A stretch of DNA of 28,276 bases from a virus. This document shows positions 1-8,700 of this stretch, in pieces. The stretch covers positions 1 to 28,276 of the IMG/VR virus record IMGVR_UViG_3300021373_002018; one strand, 5' to 3'. Numbering within the stretch: position 1 is the first letter of the stretch; every line of letters begins with the position of its first letter. Both the position numbers and the translations under genes were made by a program. The notes under the pieces are model-generated. The model made no database searches and was not told where the DNA came from. It was given only the letters and a program-made list of their open reading frames with translations.

Positions 1-1149
1 ATCAAGAACAGATACTACGGCAGAGTCCATCGTAACCTTACCGAAGGTTACATCGTCTGTAGTTCCTACGGACTGTCCAATACTGAACTGTCCACTACTG
101 TATGAAACACCAGTCCCCGCACTTAAATGTGCACGTACTTCTGCAGCACTTGGGCCGGTGTATGTGATTACACCAGTAGAGTTATTGTATGCAAGTGATC
201 CATCACCACTCGCATCGTTGACAGAGATTGATTGTCTTGCACGTGCAGTAGTGAAATATTGGTTAGACCCTTCTGAAAGATCTGAGGTAGACTTCGCATT
301 GAAGTCGGAATCAAATCCACCATATGCGACTTCGCTGTAAGTGATTACACCAGTAGAGTTATTGTATGATAACGCTCCACCCGTAACACTGATAGATGCT
401 CTTGATCGTGCATCGGTGTAGTAAAGGTTGGTGTTCTCTGTAAGATCTGCGGTAGTGTTTGCACCAAAGTCAAACTTCTTTTGAGTACCAGATCCGTTAT
501 GTACGTTTAATTGGTCACTATGTTCACTAAGAACAAGATCCCCAAGATATATTGATTGTCCGGTTAGATATAAGTCACGAAACTTTTTAGATGGTGAACC
601 TAAGTCGTATGCACTATCTGTAGCCGGAAGGATGTGTCCAGTAACATTACCTAGTTTAGTCTGTACACGTGCGTCCGTGTAATATAAGTTACTAGACCCT
701 TCACTGAGATCGTCTGTAGTGTCAGAGTCTCCGAAGGTATCTAAGTTAATTTTTACAGAATATGATCCACCGTCTGCAGTAGAAAGTGTCAGAAGATTTG
801 TATCGGAATCATATGCAAGACCAGAAACACCCGCAACACTTACTGTGGTTGCAGAGTCTACTTGACCTTGTGCGTTGATTGATAGGACGGGTATTTGGGT
901 TGCCGAACCATAGGAACCCGAAACTACTCCACTGTTGGTGATACTAATCTCACCTGCAGTTTCGGTAATTCCAGTTCCTCCAGAAATCTCACGTAGTGTG
1001 ACGATTGCACTAGAGGATGCACTATCTGTTGTTTTGAAAAAGAGGCGACCATCATTTGTGTTGATCGCTATTTCACCCAGATCTATATTTGACGTAGTTG
1101 GTGCTTTACCTTTAACCGAACTACGCTTCAGTTTAAAAACTGTAGACAT
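1..1149 (-). CDS. Tail-fibre-type structural protein, C-terminus missing (runs off left edge)
   Basis: The frame stays open from an ATG at 1149 to the window edge, giving 383 residues with no stop, so this is the N-terminal part of a longer protein. The start has a GAGG Shine-Dalgarno about 7 bases upstream. The N-terminus (MSTVFKLKRSS..., then LGEIAINTNDGRLFF) resembles the short N-terminal domain seen on many phage fibre proteins. It is followed by modules common in marine myovirus fibres: 'GSYGSATQIPVLSINAQGQ', three 'DLSEG/DLTEN..LYYTDAR'-type units, 'ILPATDSAYDLGS..KKFRDLYL', and two 'YNNSTGVITY' units. The visible end, 'GTTDDVTFGKV', is typical of a further repeat, so more repeats probably lie beyond the edge. 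It is the last visible gene of the cluster starting at 3785, and its likely role is host recognition or fibre shaft. The exact fibre type is unknown. Confidence 0.85.
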   Translation of the reverse strand, partial: MSTVFKLKRSSVKGKAPTTSNIDLGEIAINTNDGRLFFKTTDSASSSAIVTLREISGGTGITETAGEISITNSGVVSGSYGSATQIPVLSINAQGQVDSATTVSVAGVSGLAYDSDTNLLTLSTADGGSYSVKINLDTFGDSDTTDDLSEGSSNLYYTDARVQTKLGNVTGHILPATDSAYDLGSPSKKFRDLYLTGQSIYLGDLVLSEHSDQLNVHNGSGTQKKFDFGANTTADLTENTNLYYTDARSRASISVTGGALSYNNSTGVITYSEVAYGGFDSDFNAKSTSDLSEGSNQYFTTARARQSISVNDASGDGSLAYNNSTGVITYTGPSAAEVRAHLSAGTGVSYSSGQFSIGQSVGTTDDVTFGKVTMDSAVVSVLD

Positions 1150-1176
1150 TTGTCAACCTCGTCCCAATGTTGGAAT

Positions 1177-1194
1177 CCCCCTTATATAAGGGGG
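1177..1194 (-). other. Perfect 18-nt palindrome in the 55-nt gap between two fibre genes
   Basis: The sequence CCCCCTTATATAAGGGGG is a perfect inverted repeat between the stop at 1205 and the start at 1149. In RNA it could fold into a stem with five G-C pairs closing an A/U stretch. No T-run follows on the minus strand, so a classical Rho-independent terminator is not supported. A processing or stability hairpin, or a protein-binding palindrome, is possible. Confidence 0.5.
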
Positions 1195-1204
1195 TATATC
1201 TTAT

Positions 1205-3193
1205 TTAGTATGTTCCCCCATCTAATGTTGCGATAGTCGCAAAACCAGATGTTACGGTAAACTGGTCTGAGTCAAAAGACGCAACACCTTTGTTAGTATA
1301 TGTCGCAAGTTCAGCAGAGAATGAGATAGTATTATCTGAGTCTTGACCTGAACCGTAAGTAATGTCCATACCTTCGCCTGCAGCGAAGAAATTATTACCT
1401 AGATGATCTTCGATATACTCACGAAGAATCACACCGTTTCTGTAAATTTCTGGTGCATCAATATCTTTATTGAATGACCACTTGTCACCCGCAACAGAAT
1501 ATGTTATAGTTGCACCGGCACCGTTTACTGTAATACCTGCACCATTAGCTGCAGATGCGTCTGCGGCACTATCCGCAAGAACTAGGTTCTTATCATTCAC
1601 CGACACAGTAGTCGAGTTAACGATTGTCTCAGTACCTTGTACTAAGAGATCACCCAGAATTACTACACGACCACCATCACTGTCACCACTTAGTGGGTCA
1701 AGTATAAGATCGTTGGTTGCGGTATTAGTAGATATCTTGTTACCATCAATACGAATCGTATCAATAGTTGCACCTGTCAATCCGGTAACATCTGTGAGTG
1801 TTGCACCTAATGCAACAGCAGTGTCACCAATGGTTACGTCATCATTGACCAGATCACCATTTGCGATTGACGAAGGTTTAATTGTTACTGCACCAGACGA
1901 TACATTAAAGTCTTGATCGTTAAATGATGCAACACCTAAATTGTTTGCAGTTGCCTCTTCACCCGCAACACTAATCGTAGTACCTGCGTGTGTGACATTG
2001 ATTCCCTCTCCACCAAGGACAGAGATTGCGTGACCACCAATAGTCATCGCACCATCATCGGTAGTGATAGATCGTATAAAGTCAGAGTCAATACTTACGT
2101 CACCACTGTTAACTACAAAGTCACCAGACTCAAACTTAGAGACACCTAACTGAGAGTAAGTTGCAGTACGTGGAGTCAACGTTACAGTAGAACCTGAAGC
2201 ACTTGCGTCCAAACCTTGAATCGCATTACCCGCAAAGGTCATGATGTGATTACTAGGAGTAGCGTCACCAGATGCAGTAGTTGCACCCTTCATTACTGCG
2301 GCATCTAAAGATGCAACACCAGAACTTACTGAGAAGTCAGAGTCATGGAACTGAACAACACCTTTAGTAGACGTAGATGCATCATCGATTGCATAGTCTA
2401 TTGTGTTGGTAGATGTAGTATAAGTGAGAGTAAGACCATTACCTGTTGCAGTGAAAGTTACGTCAGAATCAAGAAGACTGATTGCATCTCCATTGATAGT
2501 GAGGTTAGTCGCAACATTAGCGACACCCGCTGCAGTCAAACGACCTTGTGGATCTACGGTGAACGTTGGAATCTGTGTGGTAGAACCATAGGAGCCAGGC
2601 GTTACTGAAGTACTGTCTAGTTCAAACCGAATGTTGTCATCGGTTACTAAAGTAGATAAACCTGTATGACCTTGGAATGTTAATGTACCAGTAGCAGTAT
2701 TGAAAGAGTCATTTGTCCCTTCGTCTGCGGCAATGGTAAAGGTGTTAGTAGTAACTGCATTATCTACATATGCTTTGTTAACACCATCAGAGTCTACTGT
2801 AGGAGTCGCAACACCATAAAGTCTTACATTACCGACATTGATATTGTTACCATTGGTGTCAAAGGTAATTGATCCAGTACTAGAAATAGTACTTCCATCT
2901 AATACCAAATCATCTACCAGAAGTCGATCTATTTTACTGTCGGCATCTACGATGATAGCACTATTCGGGGTTAGTGTACCTTTCGCATGATCCAACATTT
3001 GGGTAAAGAACTTACCACCGATAACTTCATGATTGACCGCATTACCTGCGATCTCTGTGCCAGTACCAACATAGAGGCGATCACCACCATTGGAACCATT
3101 GTCTGCCAGATATGAATATGCTAATTCACCTGCTGCCAGAGTTGTCGGATCTCCCGAAGTCCCCGACCTTTTTATTCTAATAATTGATGCCAT
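1205..3193 (-). CDS. Tail-fibre-type structural protein with 'GVASF..DF.V.SG' repeats, 662 aa
   Basis: This is a 662-residue repetitive structural protein. The N-terminus (MASIIRIKRSG..., then LAAGELAYSYL and DRLYVGTGTE) resembles the small N-terminal attachment domain of many phage fibre and tropism-determinant proteins. The body carries about four copies of a unit of the form GVxxFxxxDFxVxSGxVxI. Examples begin TKGVVQFHDSDF, SQLGVSKFESGDF, NNLGVASFNDQDF and NKGVASFDSDQF. It also has one 'GSYGSTTQIPTFTVDPQGR' module shared with the next gene downstream. It ends in LDGGTY. The ATG at 3193 overlaps the preceding stop codon by one base (TAATG), and a strong GGAGG lies about 10 bases upstream, implying translational coupling. 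The likely role is a fibre or baseplate-attached adhesin; the specific T4 counterpart cannot be assigned. Confidence 0.85.
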   Translation of the reverse strand: MASIIRIKRSGTSGDPTTLAAGELAYSYLADNGSNGGDRLYVGTGTEIAGNAVNHEVIGGKFFTQMLDHAKGTLTPNSAIIVDADSKIDRLLVDDLVLDGSTISSTGSITFDTNGNNINVGNVRLYGVATPTVDSDGVNKAYVDNAVTTNTFTIAADEGTNDSFNTATGTLTFQGHTGLSTLVTDDNIRFELDSTSVTPGSYGSTTQIPTFTVDPQGRLTAAGVANVATNLTINGDAISLLDSDVTFTATGNGLTLTYTTSTNTIDYAIDDASTSTKGVVQFHDSDFSVSSGVASLDAAVMKGATTASGDATPSNHIMTFAGNAIQGLDASASGSTVTLTPRTATYSQLGVSKFESGDFVVNSGDVSIDSDFIRSITTDDGAMTIGGHAISVLGGEGINVTHAGTTISVAGEEATANNLGVASFNDQDFNVSSGAVTIKPSSIANGDLVNDDVTIGDTAVALGATLTDVTGLTGATIDTIRIDGNKISTNTATNDLILDPLSGDSDGGRVVILGDLLVQGTETIVNSTTVSVNDKNLVLADSAADASAANGAGITVNGAGATITYSVAGDKWSFNKDIDAPEIYRNGVILREYIEDHLGNNFFAAGEGMDITYGSGQDSDNTISFSAELATYTNKGVASFDSDQFTVTSGFATIATLDGGTY

Positions 3194-3423
3194 TAGTATT
3201 GGCCTCCGTTTACGTCTTGTTTGTCTAAATCTACAGTTGCCTCGAAATTACCCGAAGATGCGTTATATACTAAGGTTGACCCATCTACTGCCCCTGCAAT
3301 GTCAACACCACCTAGAGTGCCGAGTGTTCCGGATGCAGCAATTGTGTTAATACGTCTAATTGGTTTACCAACAACTACACGTTTTACCTTAGTTCTTCCT
3401 CTAGTGGATACTGTTACTGCCAT
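3193..3423 (-). CDS. Small structural-cluster protein, 76 aa, unknown function
   Basis: This 76-residue protein has a basic N-terminus (MAVTVSTRGRTKVKRVVVG) and a Gly/Ala/Ser-rich second half containing 'VDGSTLVYNASSGNFEA', a pattern also seen in fibre modules. It ends NGGQY, close to the C-terminus of the following gene (DGGTY). The ATG at 3423 lies two bases after the previous stop and is preceded by GAGGTAAG. The tight spacing on both sides (1-base overlap downstream, 2-base gap upstream) indicates one operon with the fibre genes. Co-transcription suggests a virion or fibre-accessory role, but no function is recognisable from the sequence. Confidence 0.75.
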   Translation of the reverse strand: MAVTVSTRGRTKVKRVVVGKPIRRINTIAASGTLGTLGGVDIAGAVDGSTLVYNASSGNFEATVDLDKQDVNGGQY

Positions 3424-3425
3424 TC

Positions 3426-3785
3426 TTACCTCGTTACTGAAGGGGTAACTTTTACCTTACCCTCTAGAATTCGTTCGATAATAGTATTACTTGAACTATC
3501 CAAGAAGGACAATTCAACATCATATACGTATCTTAGCCTAGGGTTGAGTGCATCGGTTTGAGTGTTAGTGAGGGATAGGGTTAAAATACCGTCCGTTGCA
3601 GGGGTCGCCACCTCAGAGTTGAACGTGACGATTTCGTCACTATCCACTGAGTTATAACTTCTTTTCATTTTAGCAAGAACAGAGTGTCCAGTCAAGTCTT
3701 TTTTTGAACCGTCAGTTTCCTGAAGGTGTAACTCGATTGCGACATCTGCGCCTTGATCTATCGTAAAGTCTTCGTAATCTGCCAT
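3426..3785 (-). CDS. Small beta-rich structural protein, possibly BppU-N / Ig-like, 119 aa
   Basis: This is a 119-residue, beta-rich, soluble protein with no signal or membrane segment. The opening pattern (DFTIDQGADVAIELHL, then DGSKKDLTGHSV and KMKR) and the late 'LRYVYDVELSF' followed by 'ILEGKVKVTP' resemble the N-terminal domain of upper baseplate proteins (BppU_N-like). Small Ig-like structural proteins of marine T4-like phages look the same. It is the first gene after a late promoter core at 3820-3827, so it heads the 3785-1 fibre transcript. A connector or baseplate role is inferred from neighbours only, and the fold assignment is tentative. Its start is fixed by the 5' end of the transcript and the lack of an upstream in-frame alternative close to the promoter. 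Confidence 0.75.
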   Translation of the reverse strand: MADYEDFTIDQGADVAIELHLQETDGSKKDLTGHSVLAKMKRSYNSVDSDEIVTFNSEVATPATDGILTLSLTNTQTDALNPRLRYVYDVELSFLDSSSNTIIERILEGKVKVTPSVTR

Positions 3786-3819
3786 TCTAGTTTCTCAAGT
3801 AATGCCACTCTTATGGTTT

Positions 3820-3827
3820 TATTTATA
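3820..3827 (-). promoter_or_regulatory. Candidate T4-type late promoter core (TATAAATA) for the 3785-1 fibre operon
   Basis: An exact TATAAATA on the minus strand lies in the 67-base gap between the oxygenase-like gene (stop at 3853) and the 119-aa gene (start 3785). The spacing leaves a leader of roughly 25-30 bases. This octamer is the core recognised by T4-family late sigma/gp55-type systems (established for T4; assumed here). Confidence 0.65.
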
Positions 3828-3852
3828 TGTTTTGGAAACTAGAAATTGAAGT

Positions 3853-4548
3853 TTATTCTACAGATGATATCTCTTCTAAAAGATCTTCTCTAAAGTCTGC
3901 GGATAGTTCAGAGGTGTCAAAGGTAAATGACACGGTACATCTCCAACAGTCAGTTTTTGCAGAGTGATAAAATAATCTCTCAGGTTCTTCATAGTGACCA
4001 AAGTAAGCAGCTTTGCACTGCCAACCTGCATGGTCTTGCATTACGACAATTTCTTTTGAGACTGGATCTACATAGGAAAATGATCCATCTCCTGTTTCCG
4101 ACCAAGTAAAGATCAGATTATATGCGGGTGCGTTTGCATTGTTGTGCCATGAGATGTATCCGCCTGGCGGGTACCATGCACTCAATGCGTTGTGTCTTAC
4201 TCCCAACCATTGGATAAGATCGTTGTTCATGAATCCTAATTCTGCGGTCTTATCCTTCCTCATCATAGGATCTACACCTTTATTAAAGAATTCATGACCC
4301 TTTCTATGAGTACTTAACTCATACCCATACATACTATCCGGAAACCCTTCATGGTCATGACCTTCATTTCTAACTTTATCAAGTTCAGGTTGACCCGTCC
4401 AGTAGTGGCGTTGTGATGCATGTTCTTTACAAGACAGGTGGAAGATTCTTTGAAACTCATCCACGTCATCCATGAGAAAATCTCGATAACGATCTAGTCT
4501 CGTTAACAAGTCGAGGTTTCTGACAGGAATGTCTTGCATATAACTCAT
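3853..4548 (-). CDS. 2-oxoglutarate/Fe(II)-oxygenase-like protein, 231 aa
   Basis: The C-terminal half looks like a double-stranded beta-helix oxygenase of the type frequently found in marine T4-like phages. The segment 'WYPPGGYISWHNNANAP' gives a first metal histidine candidate (H135). 'RLFYHSAKTDCWRCTVSF' gives a second histidine (H195) and an arginine eight residues on (R203) that could bind the 2-oxoglutarate carboxylate. The usual acidic ligand of an HxD/E motif is not present, since H135 is followed by N-N. Residues 1-100 carry no recognised domain and are rich in His, Asp and Arg. The ATG overlaps the stop of the glycosyltransferase-like gene by four bases (ATGA), so the two are translationally coupled. 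The substrate is unknown; a structural protein or a glycan made by the neighbour are possibilities. It could also be a catalytically altered member of the fold. Confidence 0.7.
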   Translation of the reverse strand: MSYMQDIPVRNLDLLTRLDRYRDFLMDDVDEFQRIFHLSCKEHASQRHYWTGQPELDKVRNEGHDHEGFPDSMYGYELSTHRKGHEFFNKGVDPMMRKDKTAELGFMNNDLIQWLGVRHNALSAWYPPGGYISWHNNANAPAYNLIFTWSETGDGSFSYVDPVSKEIVVMQDHAGWQCKAAYFGHYEEPERLFYHSAKTDCWRCTVSFTFDTSELSADFREDLLEEISSVE

Positions 4549-5273
4549 ATAATAAATCCGTCTTTATCTAGTCCACAAGAGTAGTGTCTAATAACCACTT
4601 CCCCTTTCGGACGTGTTCTTGCCCAGTTTAGGGCGTTGTAATAATTCCATCTCAAGTCATCTTCGAAAATACCTACCTTGAGATCCTTATATTTGTCATC
4701 TTTCTCCGTCAACCACCATAACGAGAACTGATCCCATGATTGTAGGGACTCACTGTATCCTTCTGGCCACCAGTGACCATCCATCTGTGCCTTGGTTAGT
4801 TCCCACCAATCCTGCATAAACTCACGTACAATAGGTTTTCGCATATCATACAGAGCAATGCCACCACACAAAGTAAATTTAGCCGGGCCTTCCGGAGTAT
4901 CAAAGTCACGTTCTGCATAGACATATGATCTATCGTCCGTCAGTTCAGAGAACATAACGTCAGAGTCACCCAGTTCATCAAAGATAACTGCAATGTCTTC
5001 ATGTTCACATTCCATGTCAACGTCTAGGTATGCAGTTAAATCATAGGGAGACCTTGCCATACCATCTAGTTTTGCACGGTAGTGATTTGAACACCACTCT
5101 ACATTATCAAACAACTCACGATGTTGTTCTTCAAACATCCACTCTTCACAGAACAGAGTAATCTTTGCATCTTCGTAATAGTCTAAGATAGACTCTGCTA
5201 AGTTAATCGCATATCGGTAGAAATTAATTTTCTTCGATGCAACTAAAACATAACCTTTACTCGGATTCGACAT
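4545..5273 (-). CDS. GT-A-fold glycosyltransferase-like protein, about 242 aa
   Basis: The protein begins SNPSKGYVLVASKKINFYRY, a typical beta-strand plus helix of a nucleotide-sugar-binding fold. It has 'AYLDVDMECEHEDI', whose D-V-D (D84 and D86 from the chosen start) fits the DxD metal/nucleotide-sugar motif. 'TLCGGIALYDMRKPIV' resembles the acceptor-site strand of GT8-like and related enzymes. No membrane segment is visible, so it should act in the cytoplasm. I chose the ATG at 5273 rather than the in-frame TTG at 5288 because the bases between them form an AGGAAAAGG ribosome-binding site. With this start the gene overlaps the upstream coiled-coil gene by 17 bases and the oxygenase-like gene downstream by 4. 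Position between fibre genes suggests modification of a virion component or of cell-surface glycan, which is inference. Confidence 0.7.
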   Translation of the reverse strand: MSNPSKGYVLVASKKINFYRYAINLAESILDYYEDAKITLFCEEWMFEEQHRELFDNVEWCSNHYRAKLDGMARSPYDLTAYLDVDMECEHEDIAVIFDELGDSDVMFSELTDDRSYVYAERDFDTPEGPAKFTLCGGIALYDMRKPIVREFMQDWWELTKAQMDGHWWPEGYSESLQSWDQFSLWWLTEKDDKYKDLKVGIFEDDLRWNYYNALNWARTRPKGEVVIRHYSCGLDKDGFII

Positions 5274-5721
5274 TTTCCTTTTCCTCAAGTTCTTCTTGTA
5301 GAAGCATCATAGCATAAAGATTTACTTCGATCTTAGATTTGGCACGTCTAATTTTTGCCTTCATCTTTCTGTTCTTAGATTCTTTAATCTCTTCTGTTTC
5401 GAAGACTTCCAACTTATAGTTGAATAGATCCTCTAACTTACGTGCACGTGCATGTTCCACATCACGTTGTTTCTTTTCTTCTGCTTCTGCAGCCTTACGA
5501 GTCTTCCGTTCTTCGGTGTTCTTATCAATCTCTTCTTCACCACGAGCTTCGATCACCTCATTGAACAATTCATTCTCAGTACCATCTTTGTCATGACGAT
5601 TCAACAACATAACTTGTCGTTGTTCTCTGCCACCATCATCAATCAGTTCCAGAATACAGTTGAGTTGTTTCTTCTCATCTGTTTCCCAAAACGCATTATC
5701 CATCCATCTTTTAACGCTCAT
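5257..5721 (-). CDS. Coiled-coil protein downstream of the giant fibre gene, 154 aa (possible assembly factor)
   Basis: This is a 154-residue, highly charged protein. The first 50 residues (MSVKRWMDNAFWETDEKKQ..., then CILELIDDG) look globular. From about residue 55 to 150 it is dominated by Glu, Lys, Arg and Ala in heptad-like runs, consistent with a long helical coiled coil. A good AGGAGA lies 8 bases before the ATG at 5721. The gene follows the 1748-aa protein after a 56-base gap and overlaps the glycosyltransferase-like gene. Small coiled-coil proteins next to fibre genes often act as fibre chaperones (T4 gp38 and gp57A occupy such roles), so an assembly role is plausible, but sequence homology to those was not recognised. 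A virion component is the main alternative. Confidence 0.7.
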   Translation of the reverse strand: MSVKRWMDNAFWETDEKKQLNCILELIDDGGREQRQVMLLNRHDKDGTENELFNEVIEARGEEEIDKNTEERKTRKAAEAEEKKQRDVEHARARKLEDLFNYKLEVFETEEIKESKNRKMKAKIRRAKSKIEVNLYAMMLLQEELEEKENVESE

Positions 5722-5777
5722 TCATATGTCTCCTATGATATACCTAATTGTATTGTACTATATATGCGCTACCTATG

Positions 5778-8700
5778 TCAAGCAGTTCTCACATATAAAG
5801 TGTATGTCTCAATCACCTCAGTTGCAGAATCTAAAGTTGTTCCTGTATAGTTTCCGACAAAGTTCCTTGAGTAGTTGCCTATAAAGTCCCTACTATAGTT
5901 ACCAATAAAGTCCCTAGTGTAGTTACCTGTAAAGTCACCCAAGTATTGAGAGGTTCTAGTACGATTAAAGTTAGTCGTATATGTAGAGTTCCTCGTTCTA
6001 CTATAGGTTGACAATCTTGTTCGTGTTGATACACGAGTAGAGACTCTGGTGTACTCACCTGTAAAGGTTCGAGTATAATCTCCAGTAAAGTCTCCTAAAT
6101 ATTGACTTACACGGGTTCTGCCATAGTTACCTATGAAGTCACGACTATAGTTACCTGTAAAGTCTCCCGTGAAAGTTTGTAATGAGTCACGAGTATAGTC
6201 CCCAATAAACCCACGAGTATAGTCTCCGGTATAATCACCCGCAAATGTTCTGGTATAGTTACCAGTAAAGTCACGAGTAAAGTTGCCGGTATAATCACCC
6301 ACAAAATCAGTCTGTCTATCACGGCTGTAGTTACCTACGAAGTCACGACTATAGTTTCCGGTGTACTCACCTGCAAAGTTCCTTGAGTAATTTCCAACAA
6401 AGACACGTGAGTAGTTACCTGCATAGGTAGATACACGAGTACGTTGACTGTTTCGAGTATATTCACCCACGAAAGTTCTACTATAATTACCAGTGTAGTT
6501 ACCACCAAACGCACGTGAGTAATTACCAATGAATGATCTTGAGTAGTTACCTATATAGTTCGCAACAAAATCAGTGGCCCGATCACGGGTATATTCACCA
6601 ACAAAGTTTCTGTTATAATTGCCAGTAAAGGTTCGTTGTGAAGTACGTGTCGAAATGCGAGTATAGTTACCGATAAACCCACGTGAGTAATTACCAACAA
6701 AGGTTTGTTGTGAAGTACGTGTTGAGATACGAGTATAATTACCAGTGAACGTTCTAGCATAATTACCGACATAGTTCGCAACGTAGTCAGTAATACGAGT
6801 ACGGGCATATGCACTTACACGGTTTCTACTATACGCACTTACACGGTTACGAGTGTAGGCACTCACACGGTTGCGAGTCGATGTACGTGTATACTCACCA
6901 ACGAAGTCACCCGCAAAGTTACCTGCGTAGTTTCTCGAATAGTTACCAGTGTAATCTCCGGTAAATGTCCTTGCGTAGTTACCTGATACGTTGATCAAGT
7001 CTGCAACACTTGGACATAATCCATTAGTCGTATCGTCTACACGAGGTTCCCAGAACTGTTGGTTTGTGCTAGTGTCCGTTGAGTAGTACAGGTATGAACG
7101 GTGTCTTGCCTGTGTGTTAGTTGTTTGCCACACAAAGTCTCTCTGTGCACCTATAACCTTTTCACCTGCCCTGTTGTAGATACCTGAATCGGCATGGAAT
7201 GCACCCGTTCCAGATCCAGAAGGAAATACGTGACCTACAACTAAGAACCATTCTCCCTCAGATGCGTTATCCCACCAACCACGTGCTTGGAAGTATGGGT
7301 TAGTATAAACAGTTCCGTTGTCTCTACCAAGAACACCAATGTTAGTATTAGCAGCGTTCCAACCATTCACACCAAGATAAAAACTACCGTTACCAATCGT
7401 GTTACGTCTTACCCACACAGACCATCGATAGAGTTTAGTATGATCAATCGCAAACTTAGATGTGTTCCAACCACCGTCTGCGTTTGAGGTTGCGTCTTGG
7501 TTTGATACGTCCCAAACAACATCTTGACCTTTCGGAGACGCATCAACAATACGTGAGTTACCGTCACCGTTCTGACCATAGTTGGTTGCACTACCTGTAC
7601 CAGTTGTCCACTCTGGGAAGTTCTGATACAACAAATTTGATTGATCTGAGTATCTTGTACCTACTGTTCCAACGTAAGTAACTACACTATCACGAGTACT
7701 TGTTCTTGTGTATGTAGAAACTCTTGCACGTTGATAGTTCTGCGAATATGCAGATGACCGACTACGAGTTGATATTCTTGTATAGGCAGATGTACGAGTA
7801 CGTGTACTGATTCTAGTATATGCACTTACACGAGATCTAGTATAATCTGTTGCACGAGTTCTAGTATAGGCAGATGTACGAGTACGTGTACTAATTCGAG
7901 TGCTGTTACGAGTATAGGCAGATGTACGAGTACGTGTACTGATTCGAGTATAGTTTCCGGTGAAGTCCCCAGTGTAATATCCAGTACGCACATAGTCACC
8001 CACGAAGTCACCCGCATAGAATCCTATGCGAGTGTAGTTACCCGTAAAGTTACCTGCATAGAATCCAATACGAGTATATCCAAGTATACGAGTAGAAGTA
8101 CGAGTAGAGATACGTGTGTAGTTACCTGTATAGTATCCAATACGAGTATAGTTTCCTGTGTAATAGAGGATACGTGTATAGTTACCAGTGTAGGTCACAT
8201 TCCGTGAATAGTTACCAGTGAAGTTACCTGCGTAGTACAAGGTTCTACTGTAGTTGCCTGTATAATATAAAGTTCTTGCATAGTTTCCGGTAAAGTTTCC
8301 GGCAAAGTTACCAGTAAAGTTACCAGTAAAGTTACCTGCATAGTAAGCTGTTCCTGTGTAGTACAGCGTAGCACCGCTTTTCGGGGCGATACGAGTAAAG
8401 TTTACGGCCGCATTGACACTGGTACGTGTACTAATACGGGTACTGATACGTGTACTGGTACGTGTACTAATACGTGAATAACTCGCAGCAGCAGTACGGA
8501 TACGGGAGTATGATGCGCCCGCAGTACGGGTACGGGTACTGATACGACTGTAGGAAACTGCCGCAATTCGTGCACGGGTGTATGTTCCCGTTGCAGTACG
8601 AATACGAGTGTACGCAAGAGTTCGAGTGGAAATACGTGTGTAGTTTCCAGTAAAGTCACCTGCGTAATAACCAGTTCGGTTATACGTCAAAATACGAGTT

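Noticed and set aside
3786-3852. Small gene or terminator in the 67-base gap
   Set aside because: No open frame of useful length and no stable hairpin with a T-run; the gap is explained by the late promoter and leader.
5274-5288. Longer version of the glycosyltransferase-like protein from a TTG at 5288
   Set aside because: The extra five codons encode the AGGAAAAGG ribosome-binding site of the ATG at 5273.
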